Positions 54,914-63,420 of a stretch of DNA of 64,000 nucleotides are shown here, in pieces. The stretch spans positions 1 through 64,000 of the forward strand of contig NZ_MDVN01000009.1 in assembly GCF_002741945.1 (NCBI RefSeq), in the 5' to 3' direction. Made by a program: the position numbers and the translations under genes. Each line of letters starts with the position of its first letter. Position 1 is the stretch's first letter. Origin of the DNA: Gaetbulibacter sp. 4G1. Its GTDB lineage: Bacteria > Bacteroidota > Bacteroidia > Flavobacteriales > Flavobacteriaceae. The notes under the pieces were generated by a model that was not told the DNA's origin, ran no database searches, and saw nothing but the letters and a program-made list of their open reading frames with translations.

Positions 54914-54955
54914 AGACATCCTTAATCATGTAACTTTTTTAAAAATTAAGTGTCT
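54914..54955. repeat. inverted repeat in the merR-lemA spacer
   Basis: Arms AGACA...CTTAAT (54914-54926) and ATTAAG-TGTCT (54945-54955) pair with a two-base bulge and an 18-base loop containing T6 and A-rich sequence. It has no U-tract after it. It could end merR transcription weakly or control lemA. Confidence 0.35.
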
Positions 54956-54989
54956 CACAAATAACAAATTATATTAATTTAAATTTATT

Positions 54990-55577
54990 ATGAAGAAATT
55001 TTTACCATGGATTGTAATAGGAATACTTGTTATTGGTTTGTATTCTTGGGGAAAAGGATTTAATAACACTGCTGTAGAGTATGAAGCTGATGCAAAAACT
55101 GAGTGGTCTAAAGTAGAAAGTGCTTACCAAGAGCGTGCAGATTTAATCCCTAATTTAGTATCAATTGTAAAAGGCTATGCAGCACATGAAAAAGAAACAT
55201 TAGAAGGCGTTATTAAAGCACGAAGCGAAGCCACAAAAACAACTATTGATGCTGGTAATTTAACTCCTGAAAAAATGGCTCAGTTTCAACAAGCACAACA
55301 AGGGTTAACTGGGGCTTTATCTAAATTACTAGTAACTGTAGAACGTTATCCAGAATTGAAAGCTGACCAACGGTTTGGCGAATTGCAATCACAATATGAA
55401 GGTACTGAAAGAAGAATCAGGGTAGCCAGAGACCGTTTTAACGATGCTGTTAATATTTATGATATCTACACTACAAAATTCCCTGGAAAGTTATTAGCTA
55501 GTTTATTTGGTTTTGAAGAAATGGCAAGGTTTAAAAGTGCCCCTGGTAATGAAAATGCTCCTAAAATAGAATTTTAA
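54990..55577 (+). CDS. lemA: LemA-family membrane protein
   Basis: The 195-residue protein has an N-terminal membrane helix (about 5-22) and a helical bundle with VESAYQERADLIPNLVSIVKGYA (about 44-66, shown here in parts: VESAYQERAD and LIPNLVSIVKGYA), and later RVARDRFNDAVNIYD and FPGKLLASLFGF. This is the standard LemA pattern. The function is not firmly known; LemA genes commonly sit beside TPM-domain genes, as here. The stop codon overlaps the next start. Confidence 0.93.
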   Translation: MKKFLPWIVIGILVIGLYSWGKGFNNTAVEYEADAKTEWSKVESAYQERADLIPNLVSIVKGYAAHEKETLEGVIKARSEATKTTIDAGNLTPEKMAQFQQAQQGLTGALSKLLVTVERYPELKADQRFGELQSQYEGTERRIRVARDRFNDAVNIYDIYTTKFPGKLLASLFGFEEMARFKSAPGNENAPKIEF

Positions 55578-56014
55578 TGTCAAAAATTGAAGCTTTTCTA
55601 ACTGCCAGTGAGGAACGCGATATTGTTGAAGCCATTAGGTTAGCAGAATTAAATACTTCTGGTGAAATAAAAGTTCATATTGAAAAAACCTCAAATGGCG
55701 ACGCAACAAATCGGGCTTTAGAGGTTTTTCATACCTTAAAAATGGATAACACCAAACTTCAAAATGCCGTATTAATTTATGTTGCTATTGAAGACAAAAA
55801 TTTTGTTATATATGGTGATACAGGTATAAACAAAGTTGTACCAAATAATTTTTGGGACAGTACAAAAGATATTATGCAATCGCATTTTAAATCTGGGAAT
55901 TTTAAACAAGGGCTTGTTGAAGGCATTCAAAAATCTGGAGAACAGCTCAAAACATATTTTCCATATTCAAATTTAGATACTAACGAACTTTCAAACGACA
56001 TATCTAAAGGCTAA
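55577..56014 (+). CDS. TPM-domain protein without signal peptide
   Basis: The 145-residue protein is a TPM (TLP18.3/Psb32/MOLO-1) domain: FLTASEERDIVEAIRLAELNTSGEIKVHIE (abbreviated; about 7-36), AVLIYVAIEDKNFVIYGDTGI (about 75-95). It has no signal peptide or membrane helix, so it is cytoplasmic, while its partner encoded next is exported. Single-base overlaps with lemA and the following gene show tight co-translation. Confidence 0.88.
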   Translation: MSKIEAFLTASEERDIVEAIRLAELNTSGEIKVHIEKTSNGDATNRALEVFHTLKMDNTKLQNAVLIYVAIEDKNFVIYGDTGINKVVPNNFWDSTKDIMQSHFKSGNFKQGLVEGIQKSGEQLKTYFPYSNLDTNELSNDISKG

Positions 56015-56832
56015 TGCTGAAGCACAAACATATTATTTTATTTATTCTTTTAAGTTTTGGTTTAAACCAAGTAGGATTCGCTCAATTTGAGATTCCAGAT
56101 AAACCAAAGTTTCAAACAAGTGTTTACGACTATATAAATTTGCTTTCTGCTTCGCAAAAAAATAATTTAGAGCAAAAGCTTATTAAATATTCTGATACTA
56201 CATCTACTCAAATTGTTCTAACAGTAATAAGCTCTACTAAAGGTGAAAACATTAATTATTTAGGTGCGCAATGGGGTGAGAAATGGGGAATTGGTCAAGC
56301 CAAAGAAGATAATGGTATTTTAATAATTCTTGCTAAGGATGATAGGCGGATAGGGATAAATACAGGTGAAGGAATTGAATACCTCTTAACAGATGCATTA
56401 TCTAAACGTATTATTGAACGCGATATAATACCTTTTTTCAAACAAAATGATTATTACGGAGGTTTAAATAAAGGTATAGAATCTATTTTTGAAGTTTTAA
56501 ATGGCGAATATCAAGGTACTCGAAAATCATCAAATAATGAATTTCCAATTGGATTTATTTTTATTCTACTTTTTATATTTATTATTATTCTTATTTCTAT
56601 TTCTAAAAACAGAAGGGATGGAGGTAATGGTGGCAACAGAGGTAATAGATCTGACGGCATTGATATTCTTGAAGCCATTATTTTAAGCAACTCTGGACGC
56701 GGAAGCTACAGGCGAAGTTCTGGCGGCTTTGGCGGTGGTTGGTCTTCAGGTGGAAGCAGTAGTGGCGGTGGTTTTGGTGGCGGCTTCGGCGGTGGTGGTT
56801 TTAGTGGTGGCGGTGCCTCTGGAGGTTGGTAA
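56014..56832 (+). CDS. exported TPM-domain protein with glycine/serine-rich tail
   Basis: The 272-residue protein has a signal peptide (to about residue 23, GFAQF), a TPM domain (about 36-165, with VYDYINLLSASQ and ILIILAKDDRRIGINTGEGIE), a membrane helix (about 175-197) and a low-complexity tail (about 225-272) with repeats such as GGGFGGG and SSGGSSSGGG. This YgcG-like layout is standard for the second TPM gene in lemA clusters. The tail probably stays unstructured. A terminator follows. Confidence 0.92.
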   Translation: MLKHKHIILFILLSFGLNQVGFAQFEIPDKPKFQTSVYDYINLLSASQKNNLEQKLIKYSDTTSTQIVLTVISSTKGENINYLGAQWGEKWGIGQAKEDNGILIILAKDDRRIGINTGEGIEYLLTDALSKRIIERDIIPFFKQNDYYGGLNKGIESIFEVLNGEYQGTRKSSNNEFPIGFIFILLFIFIIILISISKNRRDGGNGGNRGNRSDGIDILEAIILSNSGRGSYRRSSGGFGGGWSSGGSSSGGGFGGGFGGGGFSGGGASGGW

Positions 56833-56836
56833 CAAC

Positions 56837-56871
56837 AAAAAAAGCATCAAATATATATTCAATGCTTTTTT
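56837..56871. terminator. bidirectional terminator between TPM and der genes
   Basis: Stem AAAAAAGCAT (56838-56847) with ATGCTTTTTT (56862-56871), loop 14 bases, T-runs on both strands, between convergent genes. Confidence 0.75.
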
Positions 56872-56890
56872 AATACTATTTAAGCCTAAT

Positions 56891-58195
56891 TTACTTTTTT
56901 CGCATATAAACACTAATTGGTACGCCATTAAAGTCAAAATGCTCACGAAGTTTATTTTCTAAAAAACGCTTATAGGCATCTTTTACATACTGCGGAAGGT
57001 TACAGAAAAATGCAAATTGAGGTTGTGGTGTAGGCAATTGCATAATATATTTAATCTTTACAAATTTCGCTTTATATGCCGGTGGCGGATAGTTCTCTAT
57101 AATAGGCAGCAACACATCATTAAGCTGACTTGTTTTAATCTTTTTAGTTCTATTTTTATAAACCTCAACTGCAGTCTCTATAGCTTTAAAAATACGCTGT
57201 TTGGTAAGTGCCGAAATAAAAACAATAGGCACGTCAGTAAAAGGTTCCATTTGCTTTCTAATAGTTTTTTCGAAATCTTTCATAGATTTATGGTCTTTTT
57301 CAACCAAATCCCATTTATTCACTAAAACTACAATGCCTTTTCTATTACGCTCTGCTAACCAAAAAATATTTTGTACTTGCCCATCAAAACCTCTTGTAGC
57401 GTCTAAAACTAATAAGCAAACATCCGAATGCTCAATAGCCCTTACACTTCGCATTACTGAGTAAAATTCTAAGTCTTCTTTTACTTTAGACTTACGACGT
57501 ATACCAGCAGTATCAACCAAATTAAATTCAAAGCCAAAACGATTATATTTAGTATCAATAGAATCTCTTGTAGTTCCTGCAATATCAGTAACTATATACC
57601 TATCTTCTCCAATTAATGCATTTATAAATGATGATTTACCTGCATTTGGGCGACCAACAACTGCAAATCGAGGCAGAGCTTCTTCTTCTACTTCTTCTTT
57701 TTCTGGTAATGCTTCAACTAAAGCATCTAAAAGCTCACCTGTACCACTACCATTAATACTTGCAATGGTATAATACTCACCCAAACCTAACGAATAGAAC
57801 TCAACAGCACCTTCTGCACGTTTACCATTATCAACTTTATTTATAACTAAAAAAACAGGTTTATTTACTTTACGGAGCAATTTAGCAACATCTTCATCCA
57901 TTCCGGTAACACCAGATTCAACATCAACCATAAAAATAATGGCATCAGCCTCATCTATAGCTAATTCTACTTGCTTATCAATTTCAGCTTCAAAAACATC
58001 ATCGCTACCTAACACATAACCCCCAGTATCAATAAGAGAAAACTCTTTACCATTCCAATCACTTTTTCCATAATGACGATCTCTAGTTACACCACTTACA
58101 GCATCAACAATAGCTTCTCTTCGCTGAATTAAACGATTAAAGAACGTTGATTTGCCTACATTGGGGCGACCTACTATAGCTACTATATTACTCAT
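56891..58195 (-). CDS. der: ribosome-associated GTPase Der (EngA)
   Basis: Der has two GTPase domains and a KH-like domain and is needed for maturation of the large ribosomal subunit. Both P-loops are visible: [11 protein letters not shown] (about 8-18) and [11 protein letters not shown] (about 180-190); switch motifs DTGGY and DTAGIRRKS follow each, and NKVD and NKWD give guanine specificity. The C-terminal KH-like part (about 350-434) ends with [11 protein letters not shown]. The 434-residue length is normal. The promoter box lies at 58256. Confidence 0.97.
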   Translation of the reverse strand: MSNIVAIVGRPNVGKSTFFNRLIQRREAIVDAVSGVTRDRHYGKSDWNGKEFSLIDTGGYVLGSDDVFEAEIDKQVELAIDEADAIIFMVDVESGVTGMDEDVAKLLRKVNKPVFLVINKVDNGKRAEGAVEFYSLGLGEYYTIASINGSGTGELLDALVEALPEKEEVEEEALPRFAVVGRPNAGKSSFINALIGEDRYIVTDIAGTTRDSIDTKYNRFGFEFNLVDTAGIRRKSKVKEDLEFYSVMRSVRAIEHSDVCLLVLDATRGFDGQVQNIFWLAERNRKGIVVLVNKWDLVEKDHKSMKDFEKTIRKQMEPFTDVPIVFISALTKQRIFKAIETAVEVYKNRTKKIKTSQLNDVLLPIIENYPPPAYKAKFVKIKYIMQLPTPQPQFAFFCNLPQYVKDAYKRFLENKLREHFDFNGVPISVYMRKK

Positions 58196-58255
58196 ACTCT
58201 TTTATTATGTAACAGCCTAAAACTGATTTATTTATATTTCTTCTGAAATATTTTG

Positions 58256-58263
58256 CAAAAATA
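58256..58263 (-). promoter_or_regulatory. -7 promoter box (TATTTTTG) for der
   Basis: Minus-strand match to TAnnTTTG, 61 bases upstream of the der start codon. No clear -33 box. Confidence 0.4.
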
Positions 58264-58360
58264 GGAAATATACCCAATGCATCACTCTTTTTAAGTAAAG
58301 ATTAAAACTATTTATAATTTGAAGAAAAAATGTTACTTTTCTAAAGCTAAAGAATAATGT

Positions 58361-58870
58361 ATGCCAACTACTAATGATATTGTTTTACGTCCGCGTTTTA
58401 AGGTTGAATTAAATGAAAATAACGAAACACTACTAAAAGCTTTTGATGCTACTAAAAAAACTCAAAGTGAATTTGTAGTAAACAGAATAGATGACCATGT
58501 GTTTATTAAATTCCCTAAAGAAAAACAAACCTTTTGGTCTCCACAATTACATTTAGAAATAAACGAATCTGGCACCAATACTAGTACGCTTCATGGTTTA
58601 TTTGGTCCAAACCCCACAGTTTGGACTATGTTTATGTTTTTTCATTTTATAGTAGCAGGACTCTTTATTGCATTTGGTATTTGGGCTTATACTAATTGGT
58701 CCTTAGAAAAGGAATATGCTATACAGTTAAGCTTTATGTTTTTAATGATAATTATTTGGTTTGTACTATACTTTGCTGGTACTATTGGTAAGGCATCAAG
58801 TAAAAATGAAATGCATTATTTGCATGACTTTATGAATAAGGTTTTAAATGAAAATTGTATTACCTTATAA
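58361..58870 (+). CDS. two-helix membrane protein of unknown function
   Basis: The 169-residue protein has a soluble N-terminal part (about 1-85, beta-rich, FKVELNENNETLL and VFIKFPKEKQTFW) and two membrane helices (about 92-116 and 124-146). I do not recognise the family. It is flanked by der and era on the minus strand and is convergent with era (stop codons six bases apart), with no clear terminator between them. Confidence 0.6.
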   Translation: MPTTNDIVLRPRFKVELNENNETLLKAFDATKKTQSEFVVNRIDDHVFIKFPKEKQTFWSPQLHLEINESGTNTSTLHGLFGPNPTVWTMFMFFHFIVAGLFIAFGIWAYTNWSLEKEYAIQLSFMFLMIIIWFVLYFAGTIGKASSKNEMHYLHDFMNKVLNENCITL

Positions 58871-58876
58871 CTAGCT

Positions 58877-59758
58877 CTAATTATTATAACCAAAACGTTT
58901 TAATTGATTTTGGTTACTACGCCAATTTTTATTCACTTTTACATACAATTCTAAATGAATTTGCTTACCAAAAAACTTCTCTAAATCTTTTCTAGCTTCC
59001 ACACCAACACGTTTTAAAGCAGATCCTTTATGACCAATAATAATACCTTTTTGAGTTTCACGCTCAACCATAATAACCGATCGAATTCTAATAATTTTTT
59101 CTTCTTCAAAAAACTCTTCGGTTTCTATTTCAACAGCATATGGGATTTCCTTTTTATAATGAAGTAGTATTTTTTCTCGAATGGTTTCATTAATAAAAAA
59201 ACGTTCAGGCTTATCTGTTAATTGATCTTTTGGATAAAATGCGGGAGATTCTGGCAATAGCTCAATAATTCTATCAAAAACTGCTTTTACCTGAAAACCT
59301 TCTAAAGCCGAAATAGGAATTATTTCTGCATTGGGCACTTTTTCTGCCCAAAGTTGCACTTGAGTTTCTAATTGCTCTTGATCAGATTTATCAATCTTAT
59401 TTAAAAGTAATAATACAGGTATTTTAGAACTTGTAATTTTATTAAAAAAAGCCTCGTCCTTCAATGTTTGCTCTCCAATTTCTACCATATAAAGTAGAAT
59501 ATCAGCATCTTCAAAAGCAGACTTTACAAACCCCATCATAGATTCTTGCAACTCATAGGCTGGTTTTATAATACCTGGGGTATCGCTAAACAAAACCTGA
59601 AAATCATCTCCATTAACAATTCCTAAAATCCTATGGCGTGTCGTTTGTGCCTTAGATGTAATAATGGAAAGTTTCTCTCCTATAAACGCATTCATTAAGG
59701 TCGATTTCCCAACGTTAGGGTTTCCAATTATATTTACAAAACCTGCTTTATGGCTCAT
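58877..59758 (-). CDS. era: GTPase Era
   Basis: Era binds 16S rRNA near its 3' end and assists small-subunit assembly. The 293-residue protein has the P-loop GNPNVGKSTLM (about 12-22), DTPGI (about 60-64) and NKID (about 121-124). A C-terminal KH domain (about 205-290) includes the GIIIGHKGSALKRVG loop (about 239-253). The length and order are normal. Confidence 0.97.
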   Translation of the reverse strand: MSHKAGFVNIIGNPNVGKSTLMNAFIGEKLSIITSKAQTTRHRILGIVNGDDFQVLFSDTPGIIKPAYELQESMMGFVKSAFEDADILLYMVEIGEQTLKDEAFFNKITSSKIPVLLLLNKIDKSDQEQLETQVQLWAEKVPNAEIIPISALEGFQVKAVFDRIIELLPESPAFYPKDQLTDKPERFFINETIREKILLHYKKEIPYAVEIETEEFFEEEKIIRIRSVIMVERETQKGIIIGHKGSALKRVGVEARKDLEKFFGKQIHLELYVKVNKNWRSNQNQLKRFGYNN

Positions 59759-59780
59759 TCTATTTAATTTATTAAGGCTA

Positions 59781-59788
59781 CAAAGTTA
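59781..59788 (-). promoter_or_regulatory. -7 promoter box (TAACTTTG) for era
   Basis: Minus-strand match to TAnnTTTG 23 bases upstream of the era start codon. Confidence 0.5.
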
Positions 59789-59930
59789 CAATCTTGGTTT
59801 ATTAATTACACTATCTATTTATTTTAAAACAAAAAACTAAATAATTTTATTTTAAAAAACCTGATGATTATCTGATAAAAGTCATATTTACAAAAAACAT
59901 TATCCTTTACTTTTACTAAAAATTTTAAAT

Positions 59931-60074
59931 ATGATAACTCAAGCCATTTCTCTTTACAACTGGACTAACGGAGTAATAATGATTGCCATCTTTGGAATTG
60001 TTTGCATTACATTAATTGGTATACTTATCAAGTTTATGATGAGTGGAAAGAAAAAAGATAATTCTGAAAATTGA
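59931..60074 (+). CDS. 47-residue single-pass membrane peptide
   Basis: The product has one hydrophobic helix (about 15-37, VIMIAIFGIVCITLIGILI) followed by a basic end (SGKKKDNSEN). It has its own stop and is followed within nine bases by a strong terminator, which supports it as a real transcript unit. It is too short for family assignment. Confidence 0.55.
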   Translation: MITQAISLYNWTNGVIMIAIFGIVCITLIGILIKFMMSGKKKDNSEN

Positions 60075-60082
60075 ATAAAAAA

Positions 60083-60123
60083 AGCAGTCGTTTAAAAGTG
60101 ATTTTAAACGACTGCTCTTTTTA
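60083..60123. terminator. strong bidirectional terminator
   Basis: Perfect 15-bp stem AGCAGTCGTTTAAAA (60083-60097) with TTTTAAACGACTGCT (60102-60116), loop GTGA, followed by T on the plus strand and preceded by an A-run. It separates the small membrane peptide gene and the convergent FKBP gene. Confidence 0.93.
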
Positions 60124-60142
60124 TTAGTATCAAGTAATTATT

Positions 60143-60871
60143 TTACTTAACAATTTCTATTAATTCAACTTCAAAAACTAAAGCATCAAATGGTTTAATT
60201 TTACCTCCTTGTCGAGGAAAAGCTCCGTATGATAATTCTTGAGGAATAAAGAACTTATATTTTGAACCTACTGGCATTAATTGCAACCCTTCTGTCCATC
60301 CTTTTATAACTTGATTCACGAAAAACTCTGATGGCGTTCCTCTATCAACAGAACTATCAAAAACTTCTCCATTAATATTAGTTCCATGGTAATGCACTTT
60401 TACTTTTGAAGACGCTTCTGGTTTTTCGCCATTTCCTTCTTTCAAAACAATATATTGCAATCCAGAAGCTGTTGTTTTAACACCTTCCTTAGCTTTGTTT
60501 TCTTCTAAAAAGTTTTCTCCTGCAACTTTGTTATCATTATATTGCTCTTCAAGCTTTTTTAAACGTTCTGCTTGCTGTTTTTCTTGATCCGCTTGTTGTT
60601 TCTTTTTAAAGAACTGCTGAATTACAGAATTAACTTTATCTCCCTCAATTAAAATATTTGTTGAATCAACTCCACTTCTAAGACCTTGAATAAAAATGTC
60701 TACATCTGCATCGCTAAAATTTGTTCTTATTTGCGTTCCGGTGCTTAAACCTATAGCATAACTTACTGAATCAATTTCTGTTTTTAACGGCTTATTAGTT
60801 ACTCCATTTTTATTACAAGAAAATAACATTACTGCTACTAAAGCAATACTTAAAAATTTAATCGTTTTCAT
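60143..60871 (-). CDS. FKBP-type peptidyl-prolyl isomerase lipoprotein (FkpA/Mip-like)
   Basis: The 242-residue protein has a lipoprotein signal ending FSC at about residue 19, an N-terminal helical dimerisation domain (about 30-120, VSYAIGLSTGTQI and a Lys/Gln/Glu helix) and a C-terminal FKBP domain (about 130-242) with VKVHYHGTNINGEVFDSS (about 163-180) and KGWTEGLQLMPVGSKYKFFI (about 195-214). It would catalyse proline isomerisation of exported proteins. The promoter matches both -33 and -7 consensus. Confidence 0.93.
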   Translation of the reverse strand: MKTIKFLSIALVAVMLFSCNKNGVTNKPLKTEIDSVSYAIGLSTGTQIRTNFSDADVDIFIQGLRSGVDSTNILIEGDKVNSVIQQFFKKKQQADQEKQQAERLKKLEEQYNDNKVAGENFLEENKAKEGVKTTASGLQYIVLKEGNGEKPEASSKVKVHYHGTNINGEVFDSSVDRGTPSEFFVNQVIKGWTEGLQLMPVGSKYKFFIPQELSYGAFPRQGGKIKPFDALVFEVELIEIVK

Positions 60872-60898
60872 TCTTTATAGTTTATTTTTATTTGAAGC

Positions 60899-60930
60899 CA
60901 AAAGTATGGAATTTTATTTCAGTATACAAA
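60899..60930 (-). promoter_or_regulatory. complete flavobacterial promoter for the FKBP gene
   Basis: On the minus strand TTTG (60927-60930) and TACTTTTG (60899-60906) are separated by 20 bases, matching TTTG-N(17-23)-TAnnTTTG. The -7 box ends 28 bases before the start codon. This is the best promoter match in the window. Confidence 0.7.
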
Positions 60931-60952
60931 GCTAAGTTTGTCTCCTAAATTC

Positions 60953-61834
60953 TTAATCCAAATGAGTTAAAAACTTTTCTAATATGGGGTTTCTATTTTT
61001 TCTATTCCAAACTACAGATAGTACAGTTTTTTGCGAAATTTTAGTTAATTCAATAAACTTAACCCCTTTTACATTTTGAGTCTGTAATGATTTTGGAACT
61101 ATTGAAATTCCAAAATTATTTTCTACTAACTTATATATAGAACTTGCATGGATAGTATTGTGAGCTATAATTGGAGTAAAACCATTGTCATCAAAAATTT
61201 GCATCACCTTTTCAAAATATGAAGCACTATATTTAGAATCAAATAAAATGAAAGCATCATTTTTAAACTGCTTAATACTTTTAAAATTAGTATCATTTAT
61301 TGGGTGGTTTATTGGCAAAACCAAACAAAAATTTTCTTTCAAAACTGGTTTTATTTCCAAACCTCTTGGTACTCTTTCCAGACGAACGAATCCTATATCC
61401 ATATCGTGAGACAATAAACTTTCTATTTGCTTTTGATTATCCAACTCTTTTAAGCTAAACTGAGCATTTGGGTTTTCGTTTCTAAATTTTAATAAAAGAT
61501 TAGGTATAATTTTTTGCATTGCAGATCCAACATAACCAAATTTTAAGTCGCCCCCAATACCATCATTTAGCAGTTTGGTTTGATTAAAAATACGGTTCAA
61601 GTCTTTCAAGTATTGAATGATTTCAGTTTTTAAATAACTTCCAGCTTTTGTCAATTCCACTTTTCTGTTATGACGTTCAAACAATTTAACTCCTAAATCG
61701 TTTTCCATTTGTTTTATTTGTCTGCTCAAACCAGGTTGAGAGATAAACAATCGCTCTGCTGCTTTTCTAAAATGCAAATCTTCAGCAACAGCTACAAAAT
61801 ATTTTAAATGTCTTAATTCTAATTGATGCTTCAT
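60953..61834 (-). CDS. LysR-family transcriptional regulator, divergent to hutH
   Basis: The 293-residue protein has an N-terminal winged helix (about 5-64): LRHLKYFVAVAEDLHFRKAAERLF (in parts: LRHLKYFVAVAEDLHF, RKAAERLF) and QPGLSRQIKQMENDLG. A two-lobed effector domain (about 90-290) follows. It is transcribed away from hutH across 84 bases, the classical layout for a LysR regulator of the neighbouring pathway. I infer that it responds to histidine or urocanate. Confidence 0.92.
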   Translation of the reverse strand: MKHQLELRHLKYFVAVAEDLHFRKAAERLFISQPGLSRQIKQMENDLGVKLFERHNRKVELTKAGSYLKTEIIQYLKDLNRIFNQTKLLNDGIGGDLKFGYVGSAMQKIIPNLLLKFRNENPNAQFSLKELDNQKQIESLLSHDMDIGFVRLERVPRGLEIKPVLKENFCLVLPINHPINDTNFKSIKQFKNDAFILFDSKYSASYFEKVMQIFDDNGFTPIIAHNTIHASSIYKLVENNFGISIVPKSLQTQNVKGVKFIELTKISQKTVLSVVWNRKNRNPILEKFLTHLD

Positions 61835-61855
61835 AGTTATTATTTAACTATTATA

Positions 61856-61892
61856 TTGATATTAATAAGTATCAAATTTATAAATAACTTTG
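61856..61892 (+). promoter_or_regulatory. hutH control region: LysR-type dyad and -7 box
   Basis: A dyad TTGATA-N8-TATCAA (61856-61875) is followed after nine bases by TAACTTTG (61885-61892), an exact -7 match; the hutH ATG is at 61919. The dyad would lie about 25-45 bases before the transcription start, where a LysR activator would contact polymerase. No -33 box is present, in line with activator dependence. Confidence 0.5.
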
Positions 61893-61918
61893 TAAAAACA
61901 ATCCATAGAATTCAATAA

Positions 61919-63409
61919 ATGTTTAAATACGGAATAGATAAGCTTACAGTACATAAAGCTATCAACATTGCACAAGGCAATTTAAAGGCTATTATTACTA
62001 AAGAAGCCACAGAAAAAATAAACAACTGCAGACAAAAAGTTGAAACTATAGCTAGCTCTAACAAAGCTGTATATGGGATTAATACTGGTTTTGGGCCTTT
62101 ATGTGATGTACAGATAACTCCTGAAGAAACAAGTAAGCTTCAAGAAAATTTATTAATAACTCATGCGGTTGGTGTTGGCAACCCTATTGATAAAGAACTG
62201 TCTAAAATCATGATGATTTGCAAAGTTCATGCCTTATGTCAAGGGTTTTCGGGAGTTCGTTTAATACTAATAGAGCGCATTTTATATTTTATTGAGAATG
62301 ATTTATTACCAATAGTTCCAGAACAAGGTTCAGTTGGTGCATCAGGCGATTTGGCTCCTCTGTCTCATTTATTTTTACCTCTATTAGGCGAAGGTGAGTT
62401 TTGGGTTAATGACTCCATTGTGCCTGCAAAGAGTGTTTTAGATCAACATGGTTTAACACCTATGCAATTGGAAGCAAAAGAAGGTTTGGGACTTATAAAT
62501 GGTACACAGTTTATTTTGGCGCATACTATAGTTGGGTTAAAGAAAATGGAATATCTACTTGATTTAGCTGACCTATCGGGAGCCATGACACTTGAAGGCT
62601 TTCAAGGAAGTGCCTCTCCATTTAAAAAAGCACTACACAGTATTCGTCCATTTAAAGGTAATTTAAAAGTTGCCGAGCGTATTCGTATGCTATTAAAAGA
62701 CTCTCAAAATGTTGAAAACCATTTTGAATGCGATCGAGTGCAAGACCCTTATTCTATTCGTTGTATGCCACAAGTACACGGTGCATCAAGAAATGCTTTT
62801 TATCATTTAAATGAATTAGCAGAAATAGAAATGAATTCGGTAACAGACAACCCTATAGTGTTAAGTGAAACAGAAGCCATTTCTGGTGGAAATTTCCATG
62901 GGCAACCACTTGCCATGGCATTAGACTATACCTCAATCGCAGCCTCAGAATTAGGTAACATTTCTGATAGACGTTGTTTTTTAATTTTAGAAGGCAAATA
63001 TGGTTTACCACGTTTATTAACTGAAGCTGGTGGTTTAAATTCTGGTTTTATGATTCCGCAGTACACCACAGCAGCTTTGGTAACCGAAAATAAATCGCTA
63101 TGTTTCCCTGCTTCAGCTGATAGTATCCCAACCTCTTTAGGACAAGAAGATCATGTTTCAATGGGAAGCATCTCTGGACGCAAATTCAACCAAATATTAG
63201 GAAACATAGAAAAAATATTTGCTATTGAATTAATGTATGCAGCTCAAGCTTTAGAGTTTAGAAGACCTAACACATTCTCAAAAATAATTGAAGCGAATTT
63301 TAGAATAATTAGAAATAAAGTTGCAAAATTAGAAGAAGACCGCGTATTAAAAGATGACATTAACACTTTAATAGAAATGGTTAAAAACCAAGTTTTTATA
63401 GTAAATTAA
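61919..63409 (+). CDS. hutH: histidine ammonia-lyase
   Basis: HutH removes ammonia from histidine to give urocanate, the first step of histidine breakdown. The 496-residue protein has the Ala-Ser-Gly that forms the MIO cofactor in GSVGASGDLAPLSH (ASG at about 141-143), NTGFGPL (about 55-61) and the substrate-binding segment around GGNFHGQPLAMALDY (about 322-336). Length and motif order fit HutH rather than phenylalanine lyase. HutU begins 11 bases after its stop, so they are co-transcribed. Confidence 0.97.
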   Translation: MFKYGIDKLTVHKAINIAQGNLKAIITKEATEKINNCRQKVETIASSNKAVYGINTGFGPLCDVQITPEETSKLQENLLITHAVGVGNPIDKELSKIMMICKVHALCQGFSGVRLILIERILYFIENDLLPIVPEQGSVGASGDLAPLSHLFLPLLGEGEFWVNDSIVPAKSVLDQHGLTPMQLEAKEGLGLINGTQFILAHTIVGLKKMEYLLDLADLSGAMTLEGFQGSASPFKKALHSIRPFKGNLKVAERIRMLLKDSQNVENHFECDRVQDPYSIRCMPQVHGASRNAFYHLNELAEIEMNSVTDNPIVLSETEAISGGNFHGQPLAMALDYTSIAASELGNISDRRCFLILEGKYGLPRLLTEAGGLNSGFMIPQYTTAALVTENKSLCFPASADSIPTSLGQEDHVSMGSISGRKFNQILGNIEKIFAIELMYAAQALEFRRPNTFSKIIEANFRIIRNKVAKLEEDRVLKDDINTLIEMVKNQVFIVN

Positions 63410-63420
63410 AAATCTAAATC

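Noticed and set aside
56700-56832. GGTGGCGGT-rich stretch as possible microsatellite
   Set aside because: It is in frame and encodes the glycine/serine tail usual for the exported TPM protein.
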